Assembly (NCBI RefSeq): GCF_026210795.1
Contig: NC_089437.1
Span: 2,604,001 to 2,668,000, forward strand
DNA: 64,000 bases
Direction: 5' to 3'
Source of the DNA: Rhizophagus irregularis
Lineage: Eukaryota > Glomeromycota > Glomeromycetes > Glomerales > Glomeraceae
Shown: one piece after another, positions 1 to 12,478 of the stretch
How positions within the stretch are numbered: the first letter of the stretch is position 1
How the letters are laid out: every line of letters begins with the position of its first letter
The notes under the pieces: generated by a model
The model's input: the letters and a program-made list of their open reading frames with translations, nothing else
The model's database searches: none
What the model was told of the DNA's origin: nothing
Program-made: the position numbers and the translations under genes

Positions 1-1
1 T

Positions 2-54
2 CGCCCACTATTAGCGGAAAATGGTTATGGGTTAGAAAAACTAAATTTCAAATG
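2..54 (+). CDS. Possible 3' end of an upstream gene (partial)
   Basis: The first bases of the window read as an open frame of 17 codons ending in TGA (RPLLAENGYGLEKLNFK). Its composition is less AT-rich than the flank. It could be the last exon of a gene that starts before the window, but the piece is too short to identify and may be chance. Confidence 0.25.
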
Positions 55-729
55 ATGTAAGAATACAACGATCGAAACATCAAACACACTTGTTTAATTT
101 TTCCAATATTTTTCTTCATGGTTAATTGGTTAATAAATTATGTTCGAAAGTTTAAAATTTAATTTTGTTTCGAGAAAAAGTTTTAAATATAAAATTATAA
201 ACAGAATATAATACAGTCAATGATTTGAAAATTTTTTTGAATATAGGAAAGAAAAAGGGGAATGGGCTGCTATTTATTATTTTCTTATTATAGTAAAAAG
301 ATGTAAATGTGAAATTTACCAAATATTTGTGTACTAAAATTACAAAATAAGTTGATAGACGCCTTGCAGCTTGCTACTTCTAATGGCAATAAAAAGAATT
401 ATTCGATTAATTCATGAAATTCACCGCATTAATTATCACATTATATTCGATACGTACTCTTTAATAAATTATATATATTATGCATTGTCGTAACAATTAA
501 ACCTAAATTATTTATTTGGTTTTTTAGTTGTCACACAAATTCTCCATTTTCAAAATCAGCGAATTACCGTAAATTCCCCACAAATAGGATTTGCAAAGAT
601 TTTAACATTTTTAGATGTGTGTAACAAATATCAAAAAAAAATTTCTCGATATATGATCTGCACTTACAAAAAAAATTTTTCCCGTTGAAATTTTGTTCGA
701 TTGTTTTGACTTTCTTTCATAGACAAATT
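55..729. other. AT-rich intergenic region upstream of the glucosidase II beta gene
   Basis: No convincing coding sequence is seen. It holds poly-A and poly-T runs and presumably the promoter and 5' UTR of the gene starting at 730. An open frame extends upstream of that gene to 685 but has no ATG before 730. Confidence 0.5.
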
Positions 730-3179
730 ATGGTTTATAAACGATTATTTACTCCAATTAAATCTAATTTGACTTTTGGTCTATTAATATTAAATTTAAT
801 CGTATTTTTAAGTGTACTAGTTCATGCTGGACAAAACAATATACCAAAAGGAGTTGCAAAATCAGGTATGTTTCTAGCTTAATCCTTTTTGGTGGTTTCT
901 TTTTATAGTAATTCGTCCCGAAATTAAATTTGATCAATCTTCTTTAAAGATGCACACCTTTATGAAAAGAAAGGTTCAACTTGGAAGTGTTTAGACGGCT
1001 CAGCAACAATAGAATACGAGGCAATTAATGATGATTACTGCGATTGTGCTGATGGTTCTGATGAACCAGGTAAAAAATTCATTAATTAATACGATTTATT
1101 TTATTTATTTTCTAATTCTTATCATCACAAATAAATTGATCGCCTTTTCGCATACATACAGGAACGTCTGCATGTCCAAATGGCAGGTTTTTTTGCACAA
1201 ATTCCGGACATATTTCATCATATATATCGTCCAGCCGCGTGAATGATGGAGTTTGCGGCAAGTCTATATTTCAATTTGTAAATCATAATTAGAATTTTAT
1301 TGTAATGGCTAATTTTTTTTCTAAAAAAAAGAACCTGAATGTTGTGATGGGTCAGATGAGTATGACGGAAAAATAGAATGTCCAAATGATTGCGAGAAAG
1401 TTGGTGCTGAATACCGTAGGCATGCAGAACAATTGGCCAAAATGCGAGCTAAGGTCAATATTTATACGTATTATCTCATAATTTGAAGTTGTCATGTGTA
1501 ACAGCTTTTCTTGTATTCTGCATAATAGGGAGCGCAAATAAAAAGCGAATACATTGAATACGGTAAAAAATCGAAACAACAACTTGAATCTGAATTGAAC
1601 CGATTAAAAACCCTTCTTGAAGCCACAAAGATTAGAGTCGCAGAACGTGAAGGTATTTACTATCAATTTAACAACATTTTTATTTAATTGAAAATTAACT
1701 TTATTGTTTTTTTGTACAAAGTTGCATTGAAAAAAGTTCAGGAGAAAGAAAAAGCCGAATCAAAGACAAAAGGTTAGTTTCAAATGTAACACATATATAT
1801 TTGAGCGTATAATAAAATTGTTTATTTATAAGTACGTTTTATTTAATTAAAATATTTAGATCATATACGCATACAAAAATATCAAGTAAAAATTAGAACA
1901 TTGCGAGAGCGTGAAGAGAGGCTTCGTGAACAAATAGATACTTTACTTAATATTCTTAAGGATATGAAAAAGGATCATAATCAAAATTACCATGATATGG
2001 CTGTTAAAGCTGCTATTAAAGGGTATGATGAATTTGTAGAAGAGTATGAAAGGGAAATGGAAGAAAATATGGAATTTGATCAAGAGGACGAAATTGATGA
2101 AGAAGAAGTAAAAGGAGAAGAATCGCAAGCTCCTGAAATTGAGACATCATGTAGAATGAAAAATGTTAAATTATGTTTGATTTCTTTTAATTATATCTAA
2201 TGTTTCTTTTTACCTCCTAATTTAGTACCTTCGTTAAGCGAACGAATTTCTGGTGCCCTTTTAGATGTTTACAATGACATCTTGGAAACTTTTGGGCTAT
2301 CAGAATATGTCATTCGTAAACCCGAACAACAATATTCAAGACCTTCAGATGGTGGCAAATCTAAAGGTAAATTAAAGAATTTTAAGGAGTTCTTCTTTGA
2401 AATTTATTGTAGAACCGAGGTCAAGATTTTGATTTGTTCACATATGCATCGAGATAATATCTAAAAATATTTTTTTTTGTTTCTTTTAGAAGTAATAGCA
2501 GCATATGATGCGTATGACGAAGCTGAGGAAGAGAAAAGGAAAGTTGAAAATGATATCACCGAAGTTAATAAAAAACTTGAAAAAGATTATGGCACTCAAC
2601 TAGAATTTGCAAAGTTGGATGGTGAATGCTTTAGTCATGATGCTAAGGAGTAAGTATTATTTAAACATTTGATAATTTATCAAGTAAATTCTAATATTAA
2701 AATCCTTTATTGTTTATTAGTTATACATATACAATATGTATGTTTGACAAGGCAACTCAAAAAAGTAATAAAGATCATGTATCAACACATTTGGGGTATG
2801 AATAAAATTTTAAATCACACCTTTTTTAATAAAATAAAATAATAACGTTTTTATTTAATTAGTTACTTTGAAAAATGGATTGGAGCTGAATCAAAGGAAG
2901 ATGACAAATATTACACAGCACAATTATATACTCGTGGAACAAGATGTTGGAATGGACCAGAGAGATCTGTTAAAGTAAGTTTTATTTTGGGTCACTTCAT
3001 GAAAGAGTGATTATAATATTCTTTTCTAATCCTAATTCTTTTTCTAGTTATATCTTGAATGTGGCATAGAGAATAAAATTTTTTCAGTTGCCGAGCCAGA
3101 GAAATGTGAATATATAATGAAAATGACAACGCCAGCTGTTTGTCCTTCGATTGAGAAGTTAAATCACGAGGAATTGTAA
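730..3179 (+). CDS. GTB1: Glucosidase II beta subunit (PRKCSH/Gtb1 family)
   Basis: This is the non-catalytic subunit of ER glucosidase II, which holds the alpha subunit in the ER and presents N-glycans for trimming of the inner glucoses. I resolve 12 exons: 730-865, 950-1069, 1162-1257, 1332-1453, 1529-1652, 1722-1772, 1860-2150, 2226-2366, 2490-2649, 2721-2795, 2863-2974 and 3048-3179. They sum to 1560 nt in frame, giving 519 residues, a usual length for the family. In order come a hydrophobic signal peptide (about residues 13-33), two Cys-rich LDLa-like repeats ([25 protein letters not shown]), a charged coiled coil with an acidic tail, and a C-terminal MRH domain ([26 protein letters not shown]). 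The protein ends in HEEL, a plausible HDEL-type retrieval signal. The intron after exon 3 starts with GC rather than GT. The start is the first in-frame ATG and gives the signal peptide directly. Confidence 0.93.
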
Positions 3180-3293
3180 AAGGTTATTAATTTATTTAAA
3201 ATTTAAAATATATAATGTCCTGTAAATAAACAAAATAATAATTGTTCCCCAAGTACTATTTTAAATAAAAAAAAGGAAGTTTAATTATAATAA

Positions 3294-3879
3294 TTAAGAG
3301 CTAACTTGTTTAATTAATTTGGCTAAATTTATATCAAATAATTCGGATTTAATTGGCATTTCAGGAGTATAAAAAGGATTTTTCATAACATAATCGCTAT
3401 AAATATCATAAGTACGACGAAGTAATAAATCAATGTTTCCGTGGGTTGGTTCAGCAATGATTAAAAATTTTGTACCTAAAATTTTATTAAAATATATTTA
3501 TATTAGGATAATTAGGAGAATCGAAATGACATTTTAAAAGAAATAATAACCTGTTAATGTTTGAAAACAATGTAATTTAAAAGTGTCCGCTTCAAGTACT
3601 TCTAAACCCGAAGAAGTTGCATTACGAACTGGTGATATTTTTGAAGTTATAGCGTGTACTCTATTTTTTTTTTTAAAAGAAAAAAAAAATTAATTGATTT
3701 CAATCCAATTTTAGAGATTTAAATGGTTAAAAAAAACAAATAAAAAAAAAAAATTACCCATGAAATGTCCCCGCTAATACCAAATATTCGTTAGAAGTAA
3801 GTTTATTTAAACTATCAGCAAAATCTCTTTGATAAATTAAACCACCAGCCTTATTAATTATGTAAAGTGAATAGATCAT
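3294..3879 (-). CDS. TRS23: TRAPP complex subunit Trs23/TRAPPC4
   Basis: This is a core longin-fold subunit of the TRAPP tethering complexes, which act as exchange factor for the Rab Ypt1 at the Golgi. Three exons on the minus strand (3879-3758, 3660-3551, 3475-3294) join in frame to 137 residues. The start [17 protein letters not shown] and the segments [16 protein letters not shown] and [13 protein letters not shown] are characteristic of the family. The protein is short because it lacks the large insertion between the first strands seen in human and budding-yeast proteins; the compact form is known in some fungi. Its stop codon faces that of the glucosidase gene 114 bp away, and the SDHAF4 gene lies 143 bp upstream on the same strand. 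Confidence 0.9.
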
Positions 3880-4022
3880 ATTTTTAATTATAATAAAAGT
3901 TATATAAAGTAACAGAGAAAAAAAGAAAAAAATTTCATTCGTGTTACGTAAGCAAGAATTTTTTATTATATGGTTACACAACAAATGAAAAAAAAAGCCA
4001 TGTGAATCGCAAATAAATTATT

Positions 4023-4385
4023 TTAGAAATCTGTAACCCTTGAACCGAAACTCCAATCACCATGTGTTAAAGGTTCTTCTTTGGGGCCACCAATTTCACC
4101 AGTTTCTGGATTTTTATCTCCCTCAAATTTAGGAGGAGGTTTTTTTCGTAGATCAGGGTGAATTAATTCTTCTTCCGTCTGTGCGCTAAAAGAACCCTGA
4201 TTTTTACGAACTAATTCTTCAAATTCTTTTTGTTCTTGTGGATCCGCTAACGGAACTGGGGATGGTCTTGACTTATATGGTGGTTCAGCAGAATAAGAGC
4301 GAATGAATAATAATGGAAGAATCAAGTGATGTTGAAAGTGATGAAAAGTACGAGGAGTGGGACGAAAAAATCGAATAATAGTCAT
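4023..4385 (-). CDS. SDH8: Succinate dehydrogenase assembly factor 4 (Sdh8/SDHAF4, DUF1674)
   Basis: This is a mitochondrial matrix chaperone that binds flavinylated Sdh1 and promotes its assembly with Sdh2 in respiratory complex II. It is a single exon of 120 residues. The N-terminus is basic and rich in hydroxylated and aromatic residues (MTIIRFFRPTPRTF), as in a mitochondrial targeting peptide. The middle is charged and low in complexity. The C-terminus carries the conserved block NPETGEIGGPKEEP, then HGDWSFGSRVTDF, which defines the family. The length agrees with known members. Confidence 0.92.
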   Translation of the reverse strand: MTIIRFFRPTPRTFHHFQHHLILPLLFIRSYSAEPPYKSRPSPVPLADPQEQKEFEELVRKNQGSFSAQTEEELIHPDLRKKPPPKFEGDKNPETGEIGGPKEEPLTHGDWSFGSRVTDF

Positions 4386-5737
4386 TGTTGAATGAATGAA
4401 AGAAAGAAATTTCTAAGGGTAATAATGCATAACTATTTATATTGTAATTTAAAATTAAGTCACATGATGATGTTTATTATTGTGAAACATTACTAACATT
4501 TAATACTGAATAACAGATAATAAAACGTTAAACAGGGGTCAACAATCCTTAATCTAAAGTGACAAAAGTGACACTTGACAGAATTTCAGAAGGTTGAGAA
4601 CATAGATCCATTGGATAACGATAATAGTGCCAAGAATAGAATATCACAATATCTTTCTTATTTTGCCAGTTTACTAATGAATACGAATCAGATGATGAAA
4701 TTAGCGGGAAATTTTATTGTGTGATGTTCCGCAGCAACGCAGTAAAGCATAGTCAGAATCATCAAAAATCTAAATAAAGTGAAGATCATCAGCACGCAAA
4801 ATTTTAAATTTAACTTTTTTGAACTAGTCTCTAAAGATAAACTCATTTTTAGTATATGATAAGGGATTAAATCATATTGATTATATAATTGCAGAAAAAA
4901 AAATAATTTAATTTTTGTAAATGCTTCACCTTTTTAGTACAATAATAGAAAGATGTTTATTGAATCCTATTACAGTAATATAAACAATTTTGTAATTAGA
5001 CGGATGTACAACATAAAAAATTCAGAAATCAAGTGATATATATCTTTTGATAATTTCATTTTGAGCTCTATTGAGAAATAATTGTTGGTCAGTTTCAAGT
5101 TTTCATTTTCATAATTATAATAATTATTATCGATAAATCATAGTCGTGTCCCTCCTTACTTTGTAAAATCATCTGATCATTACTGTTATTGTAAAAGATT
5201 AGAAACTCAAAATTCATTGGCAATTACTTCGAATGGCTAGATGAGTGTTAGAAAGTTAGATGGTATGCATTTTAAGCTCATTCAATACACCTTATGATCC
5301 TTATAATGTTTTTGATAGGTTTAAATTATTATATCATGTGATTATAGCTGTTAGCAGTAGCCAAAGTTTCTTAACGTACATGTCACACATCATCATCTAA
5401 AGATATCAAATTCCGGAGGCTTCTTTTTTCATCACTAGGTTGTCATGCTTATGACTTGCTTATGGCGTACTCATTGTTTGTTCGTTCGTACAAGTTTCTT
5501 TTTGCGTTTCCGTGTGAATTCTGTGGATCGATATTTGAATTAAGTTCCCAGACCATACCTAAAACCCCAGAGGAAAAGTTATTAAGAAAAGGATGACAAA
5601 ATAAAAAAAAATTAAAAAAAATCACTGTCAAATTATAATAGGTTAAAAAAAATAAAGGGCTGATTTTTTTTTGCCTTAGTAAAAATTTGAGGTTTTTTTT
5701 TTTCAAAAAAGAAAAAAAAACTTCCTAATAATTCCAA
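4386..5737. other. Intergenic region, AT-rich, no gene recognised
   Basis: About 1.35 kb between divergent genes. I see no tRNA, no protein family and no clear repeat. It presumably holds the promoters of SDH8 (minus strand) and of the uncharacterised gene starting at 5738. The proximal 200 bp upstream of 5738 are rich in poly-A tracts. Confidence 0.5.
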
Positions 5738-7374
5738 ATGGAGAACAATGTGTCTTTAGATACTCATCACAAGTCACCGTCAATTCAACAGACGGCCAGA
5801 ACGTCTCACACAACTTCAGAACTTGTTCACTCTCATACAGTGAACCTTTCAATGCAGCCCGGCGGGACTACTCATCCTTTTGGTTCTCTTATTCACCCAA
5901 CCCCTACTCCTTCACCGCCCCCATTATCTTCTTTACAACAATCACAAGTTCAACAACCATTAACGTTTGTATTTGAAAGATTTTCTTCTGGTGTTAATAC
6001 ACCTCTTTCTATGAACACTCCCATACCTTCGCCAAGACCGGTAATTAGGTTAGACGAAGACGCGACTCCTGATGTAATGGACGTCCGCAGAACACAAAGA
6101 ACTCCATTAACCATCAATACAACTCAGAGTAGCGATTTTACTAAAAAAAATCGTAATAAGCGAAAAGACCGCACATATAGAACTTCTTTAGATTCTCCAA
6201 TTTCAATTAACTCAACTAACAGGGACGAAGATTCAAAGTCTGACTCAGATTATGGTGACCCTATGATAACCGATTATACTCCAAGAAGTGAGGCATGTTC
6301 GGTGTGTTGTTCTTTTAATTAAAAAAAAAATAAAAAAATAAAAATAAAAATAAAAAAAATAAAACAAATGATAATAATTCTATAAAACACAAAGTTTTTA
6401 GATGGGAATTGCATTATTTTTATTTATAAATTTTTACAATTTATTTAAATTATTATTAATAGGATTACGATATGGAAGATGCGATGACACCAGTAGAGGC
6501 ATTAAAGAGACTTTTAATGCAATTTACAGCCATGTCTCATCGTCGACTTGAATTGATCTTGCCAGTACTCTTAGATAATGACATAGACGACCCAGAAATT
6601 CTTTTATTAATTGAAAACGAACAATTCCTCCGCGATTTACGCGGTAAAAATGGTTCATCACTTAGTATTGGCAATATCTTGACACTTTGGCGTGGAATTC
6701 AAGAGCATCGGAATGGGTCAATCGCTAATACACCAAAATCTTTTTCTTGTTCCTCTTCAATTTCTTCTTATTCTCCACCTCCCCCTTCCTCAAGAGCTAA
6801 CATTGACCTCATTTCTTCTCAATTAAATACACCAAAAGCAAAAAGACCAAGATTAGATCCCTTAGAAAGAGAAGACCATAGAAATATTTCTTCTTCTGGA
6901 CATGATTCTCGTTCTCACCATCATCATAATCATCATCACAATGATGTTAATAACAGTAGCGTTAAACAAAGGTTAAAAGCTCCTAAATTAAGTATGTCTA
7001 CTATAGAAGAAGTTCATAGCCGAGTGGATTGTGTTCTAACCGTTGTAACAGCTGAAAATGAACGTCGAAAACAAGCTGCTCTTGCTCGTAACCCTAATGC
7101 TCGCCCTACACTCAGATTTGAGGATTTCGTATCCGAACTTAAAGCAGCACATAAAATCCCAGTGGCTTTTGGTACTTTACGAGATATGCGGTTTGCCTAC
7201 ATTCTTAAAAAATTGGATAAGCAACGTTATGCTGAAACACTTGCCACAAATAGAAGCAATGTCACGGAATTCTATAGAAGTTGCCAAGAAGTTTGCGAGG
7301 AGAATTTTAAAGATGATTTGCTAGAAGCAGCTTTACCTTGGTTGGAGCTCAAAGCAAAAATGTATTATAAGTAA
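5738..7374 (+). CDS. Uncharacterised 491-residue protein with two conserved-looking folded regions
   Basis: I do not recognise this protein. Two exons (5738-6301 and 6463-7374) join in phase 0 at a GTGTGT donor. Exon 1 is S/T/P/Q-rich and probably disordered, with serine/proline pairs. Exon 2 begins with a helical segment (about residues 190-270; MTPVEALKRLLMQFTAMSHR ... LSIGNILTLWRGIQEH) whose pattern resembles a SAM-like helical bundle, which is only a guess. A disordered S/P-rich linker follows, with a basic KAKRPRL that could be a nuclear localisation signal and a His-rich stretch. A second helical region fills the C-terminal 130 residues (TIEEVHSRVDCVLTVVTAEN ... LPWLELKAKMYYK). A nuclear or regulatory protein is plausible but unproven. 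Confidence 0.72.
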
Positions 7375-8558
7375 AATATTTGTTTGCTCTGTTTTCTTTT
7401 TGTCATTCAACAAAAAAAAAAAAAATCGCAATGAAATATTATATCTGGGAATTGACTTTTATATTATATTTAAATATGAAAGTCAATCAAACAAATATTG
7501 TTATTTTATTACTATTATTTTATTATTTTTTTTTCCTTTACGTAGAAATTTTTTTGCTTTTTTTTTTATAAAAAAAAAGGACGATTTAAAAGTATATCTT
7601 AACAGTTGTACATAAAAAAAAAAATTACCACAAAAAAAAAAATATTTCAAAATAGCATATATTATATATATTATCTACAAGATAAAATACAGAGGAGGGA
7701 AAGCAAGCCTTTTCTTTTTCCTTCTATTTCCTTTTTTTTTTTTTTTTTTTAACATAGTGCTACTCTTCTGGAATTTCTGTCGAAATAAAACCAAGCAAAT
7801 TTGTCTTGGATCAAATCTTTTCTCCGTGTTGTGTGGTGGTTAGGGATAGCTGTTGAAGATTTATTATTTCTGGAGTATCATAATTCTGTAAAATAGTTTT
7901 ATCATAAAATGAAAAACTTAGTTTTACGAGAGAATTTTTTTAAAAAAAAAAAAATTGTGAACAATCAATTGGTTATATAAAATATCCAAGATAACATATA
8001 TTATCAAAATTATTATTATTATCATAAAAAAATTATCAAAAAATATTTATTATTTTAAAAGATGATTAAAAAAAGATGGTTATATTTGATACATATATGA
8101 AAAAAAAAATAAATATTATTATTCATTTTTTTAAAAAAAGTTAATTATATTATTTTTAAAAGTCTATATATAAAAGTCCATATAAAAAAAATTGGGGTGA
8201 GTTTGTTTAGTAATCATGAAAAAAAAAGAAAATTACTAAGAATTACTCCGGCGTATATTTATATAAATTTTTGGTCGAGTTTGTGAAACCATTACATTCG
8301 CAGCTGTTGATCGATCAACTTGGCTCTACATCTCATTACTAATAGTTTTGGCTACTCGCGAATTCGAGTTTAAAAAGCGAGTTGGGTGTGCGTAATTTAT
8401 TTTAAACGACGTTACAATATTCAATTTTGTATATTTAGTTGTACATAAAGTGCTTTTAAATTCTAAAAAAATAAAAAATTTGAAGACAGAAATATTTTAT
8501 TCATATTATTTTTATCGTGTGATACTACTACCTTCTTGAATTTGTTATACTTTTAATA
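7375..8558. other. 3' UTR and intergenic low-complexity region
   Basis: Dominated by poly-A, poly-T and TA-rich runs (for example 7550-7640, 7735-7752, 7990-8200), with no supported gene. The last few hundred bases presumably hold the promoter and 5' UTR of the sorting nexin gene. Confidence 0.5.
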
Positions 8559-10868
8559 ATGAGCTTTGAAAGCGAAGGCGATTACAGTAGTGTTGCTTGG
8601 GATACTGGTACTACTGATTACTTAAAACCCGAAGATTTATTAGACCAAGTAGCTGAAGAACCCCCATCTCAGGATCTTACTAGGTCAACTATTAGTAATA
8701 TTGATGATTCTATGTTTTCGGTATGTTTATATGATCTTTGTGATAAACTTAGTAAACTACTATATACAATTTGCGATTTTATATTTAATCTGTTAAAAGA
8801 TATAAACATATAACCTACAAAATTCATGAATGATCAATACTGAAAATTTTCTTATTTTATCAGACACTGGCACCTTCAACTATTAACCATACAGACAATA
8901 TCGCTAACAATCGACAATCTGCTACAGATTCATATGCTCCGAGTGTTGTAGTTCCTGCAGCATATCCTATGACTATCACTGTTACTTCACCAGTAAAAGA
9001 ACTTGATGGTACTAAGGAAGCTTTCATTTCCTATCTTATCACCACAGAGGTACTTTAATGAACTTATTTTTTGTAATTTTAATAATTGTGATACTTACTA
9101 TTATAATACTTATCATCGATTGCTTATTTCTTAGACTACTTTAGAAACATTTGTTGCACCAAAAGCTACCGTTAGAAGACGATTTCAAGATTTCGTATTT
9201 CTATGTAATTCTCTTAGTAGAGATTTTGCCGCGTGCGTGGTACCACCATTGCCTGACAAACATCGATTAGGTGAGTGAATTTTAATTTTATATATCTTAC
9301 TTTATAAAAGAGAGATTGTTAAAAAAATTTTTTTTCTTTAGAATACATAACCGGTGATCGATTTGGACCGGAGTTTGTTGAAAAACGCCGTGCAAGGTAA
9401 AAAGTAATTGAAGTTATCGCGTTTTTTAAATGATTTTATTCACTAATTATAAATAATTATATTATTTAATTGGAAAAATACGTGTCAGGATAGTCTTCAA
9501 AGATTTTTGGAAAGATTAGCTCGACATCCAACTTTACAAAAGAGTGAATATTTTAGAATATTTTTAGAATCAAGCGAATGGGTAACTAAAAAATACATTT
9601 AATATGCCTCTTTTTTAAATAATATTTTGACACGTAATATATATTTGTAATATATAATTATTATTTTAGAATGCTGAATCATTTTATAGGCAAAAGAAAT
9701 CTGGTGATGGAGTTTTTGAGAATTTTGGTGATGCGTTACTTAACGCATTTTCTAAAATTAAAAAGCCTGATGAAAGATTTATTGAAATTAAGGAAAATAT
9801 TGATAAAATTGAAGAAAACTTGCAAACAATCGAAAGATTATATTTTAAAATCATTAAACGACAATCAGGTATTTTTATCTTGTAGTTTACGTCTCTGTCA
9901 ATAATTTAATGCTTTACTCATTTTTTTCCTATATTAAAATTTCAGACTTAGAGGCCGATTATAGAGAATTTGGTACTAGTATTGTTAATTTGGGACAATT
10001 TGAAACTGGAATTGAAACACAACTTAAGAAATTTGGTGAAACAACTGAAAAATTTGCAGATGCATGGAAGCGAATGGTAATTTTCGTGTCTAAAATCATA
10101 ATTTATTAGTCGACGACACTTCTTATTTGATATCTTATAGAAAAAATGTATTCGCAATGTTATAATTTATTATCTAGACGGATAGGGAAGAAAGCGAGTA
10201 CCTAAATCAAATTCGAGAATTCCTTTCATACTGTCACTGCGTTAAAGTTAGTTATTCAGAATTACTTCTTTAATAGTTTTAAATTTTATTTGACACGTTT
10301 TTATTATACATCAGAATGTCTTAAAACTTCGGGATCAAAAACAAGTTGATTTTGAAGAACTTTCAGAATATCTTCAAGGAGCATTGATTGAAAAAGAGAA
10401 TCTTGTAAGTACTGGTAAAGGTTCTACGGGACTTTCTTCATTCTTAGTGGATTATATTAAGAATGTAGATCAAGAACAAGCTAAAAAAGAAAGATTACAA
10501 AAACTGGATGCTAAAATTACTGAGGTTTGTTTATTTTAAAAATAAGCTGTATTTTAAATTATCACCTATTAACTTATTTTGACTTAGTTGAAAAGGGAGG
10601 TCGAGAGTAGTAATGACATCTCAGAGAAATTTTCCGATGAAATAGTTAAAGAATATGAAGTATTTCAAAATATAAAAACTGTAGAATTAAAAGATTCTTT
10701 GTTAGCCTATACTGATAGACACGTGGAATTTTACCGTCAGGTAATAATTTTAATATACGAATATGTATTATATTATATTTGTTTATTTAATTAACATATC
10801 TAACTCTCTTTTAGGGATTGCAATTATGGGAAGAAATTATTCCAATTTTAGAAGATATTACAATCTAA
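8559..10868 (+). CDS. SNX4: Sorting nexin of the Snx4/Atg24 type (PX-BAR protein)
   Basis: This is a PI3P-binding sorting nexin that works on endosomes in retrograde recycling of SNAREs and in selective autophagy. About 11 exons give roughly 480 residues. The N-terminus is acidic and disordered (MSFESEGDYSS). The PX domain follows, with the arginine-rich phosphoinositide motif VRRRFQDFVFL, then VVPPLPDKHRL and FGPEFVEKRRA-SLQRFLERL. The residues after that are helical and charged, as expected for a BAR domain (LEADYREFG, FAEAWKR-like and LWEEIIPILEDI at the end). One splice junction (near 9398/9501) only keeps the PX frame if the acceptor is the AG of 'aggatag', which restores RRASLQRFL. Its stop lies about 0.5 kb from the stop of the convergent CNBP gene. 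Confidence 0.88.
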
Positions 10869-11381
10869 AATAATATGATTTTTTATATATTGGACATTAT
10901 TCAATTAGTTCAATAGTTCAATAGTTAAATTAGTATGATTGTAGATGATGTAAACTAAAAATGAATTTTTTATATTATTATTAAATCTGTATTATTTGTA
11001 TTATTATTAAATATTATATTTGTCAATTTTTTTGTGTCGTCTTTTTTTTTTAATAAATATTTTCATATAAATATTTTATTTAATAATTAAATAAAATGTT
11101 TCAAAATATAAGTTAATTTTTCCTACTTTTCAAATCAAATTTGATTTGAAATAATAAAAAAAATATCACATATATGTTAAATGAAAGAGAAGATAAAAAT
11201 AAGGTGATGAAGGGATTTGGTAATATATAGTATTAGTATAAGACTATATTCATTATGTTATTAATGTAAGTAAATGTTCGGATGAATCTTAAATAAAAAA
11301 AGATGTTGGATGAATTAAACAATTTTTTTCAGAACATTAATTAAATTTTATTATATATTTGTCGTATTTGTCGTAAAAAAA
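10869..11381. other. Convergent 3' region between SNX4 and the CCHC protein gene
   Basis: AT-rich sequence between two converging genes. It will hold both 3' UTRs and poly-A signals (several AATAAA-like words). No gene is seen. Confidence 0.5.
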
Positions 11382-12478
11382 TTAATTAGTTTGGCTGGGG
11401 CAGTCCTTGGCCTATATCATTTATTATAGACATTAGTTAATTATATATAGATCGGTTTTCAGTTTTCACTACAATTATTGAAATAAGAAAACTTACAATG
11501 TGGCCTCGTTCTCCACAAGAGTAACATGTTTTTACGTGTTTATCGGTGGGCCCCCCTTGAGAGTTAGGACAATCACGAGACTAATTTTTTTTAAAAAGAA
11601 ATAAGTTATCTCTCCTAAATATATTGTATAAAATAAATTTAAACTTACAATATGTCCAAACCGTCCGCAATTATAACATTTTACTCCGGAAGCTTTACAA
11701 TCTTTAGCAAAGTGATTAAACCCGCCACAATTGTAACAAATAACTTTATAACCACCACCACCACCGCGTCGATTATAACCACCTCGATTTCCATAACCAC
11801 CACCAGTGTTTCTACAATGACGAGCCAAGTGGCCCTAAAGAAAAATAATAATATTTAATAAGTATATACATACTTCTCAATAACAAAAGAGAGAGAGAGA
11901 GAAAGGACTTACGAAACGACCACAATTGTAGCAGCGGCCACTCGATCCACCGTTAACACGAACACTAGTAGGGCAGTCAGCTTGAAGATGTCCAACTATA
12001 AATAAGAATTGATTTAATAAATTGTAAAACCAATAATTTTACTATGATAGTCCGGTATGTTAAACATGAATAGTTATTCTAGATTGAATTAATTTATATA
12101 AAGTATTAAATTCTAAAAATTTAATTCCTTATAAATATGATCTAAATAGAAGTAAATAGAAAAAAAAAGAATACATAAATTATTAAATTCTTACCGCCAC
12201 CGCAAGAATAACATTGTTTGGAATCAGCAGTCCTGGGTTGAGGACATTGATTAGCCTCATGTCCAGGTTGCTTACAGTTGTAGCATAATCTTTCGGGTTC
12301 TGGACAAGAATCGGCAAAATGACCAACTAAAAAGTATAATTTATTAAAATAAATCAATAATTCGTCAAACACGTAAGATATAATTGATGAGAAGTTAGAT
12401 CTCGATCATCTGCCTTTATTTAAGATCAGACTACTAACCGTTGCCACATTTAAAGCAACCTCTACGAGGAAAAACCAT
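11382..12478 (-). CDS. GIS2: CCHC zinc-knuckle nucleic-acid-binding protein (CNBP/Gis2/Byr3 family)
   Basis: This is a single-strand RNA/DNA-binding protein, associated in this family with ribosomes and translation control. Six exons (12478-12439, 12326-12195, 11995-11913, 11834-11649, 11580-11497, 11411-11382) sum to 555 nt in frame, giving 184 residues. Seven CX2CX4HX4C knuckles can be read: CFKCGNVGHFADSC, CYNCKQPGHEANQC, CYSCGGVGHLQADC, CYNCGRFGHLARHC, CYNCGGFNHFAKDC, CYNCGRFGHISRDC and CYSCGERGHIAKDC. A glycine/arginine-rich segment (NRGGYNRRGGGGGY) lies between knuckles 4 and 5. The splits fall inside or next to knuckles, so intron phase supports the model. Seven knuckles is the family norm. 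Confidence 0.92.

Noticed and set aside
5449-5706. 85-codon open frame on the minus strand upstream of the uncharacterised gene
   Set aside because: The composition follows poly-A/poly-T runs (Lys and Phe strings) and there is no conserved segment; it lies in a promoter region.
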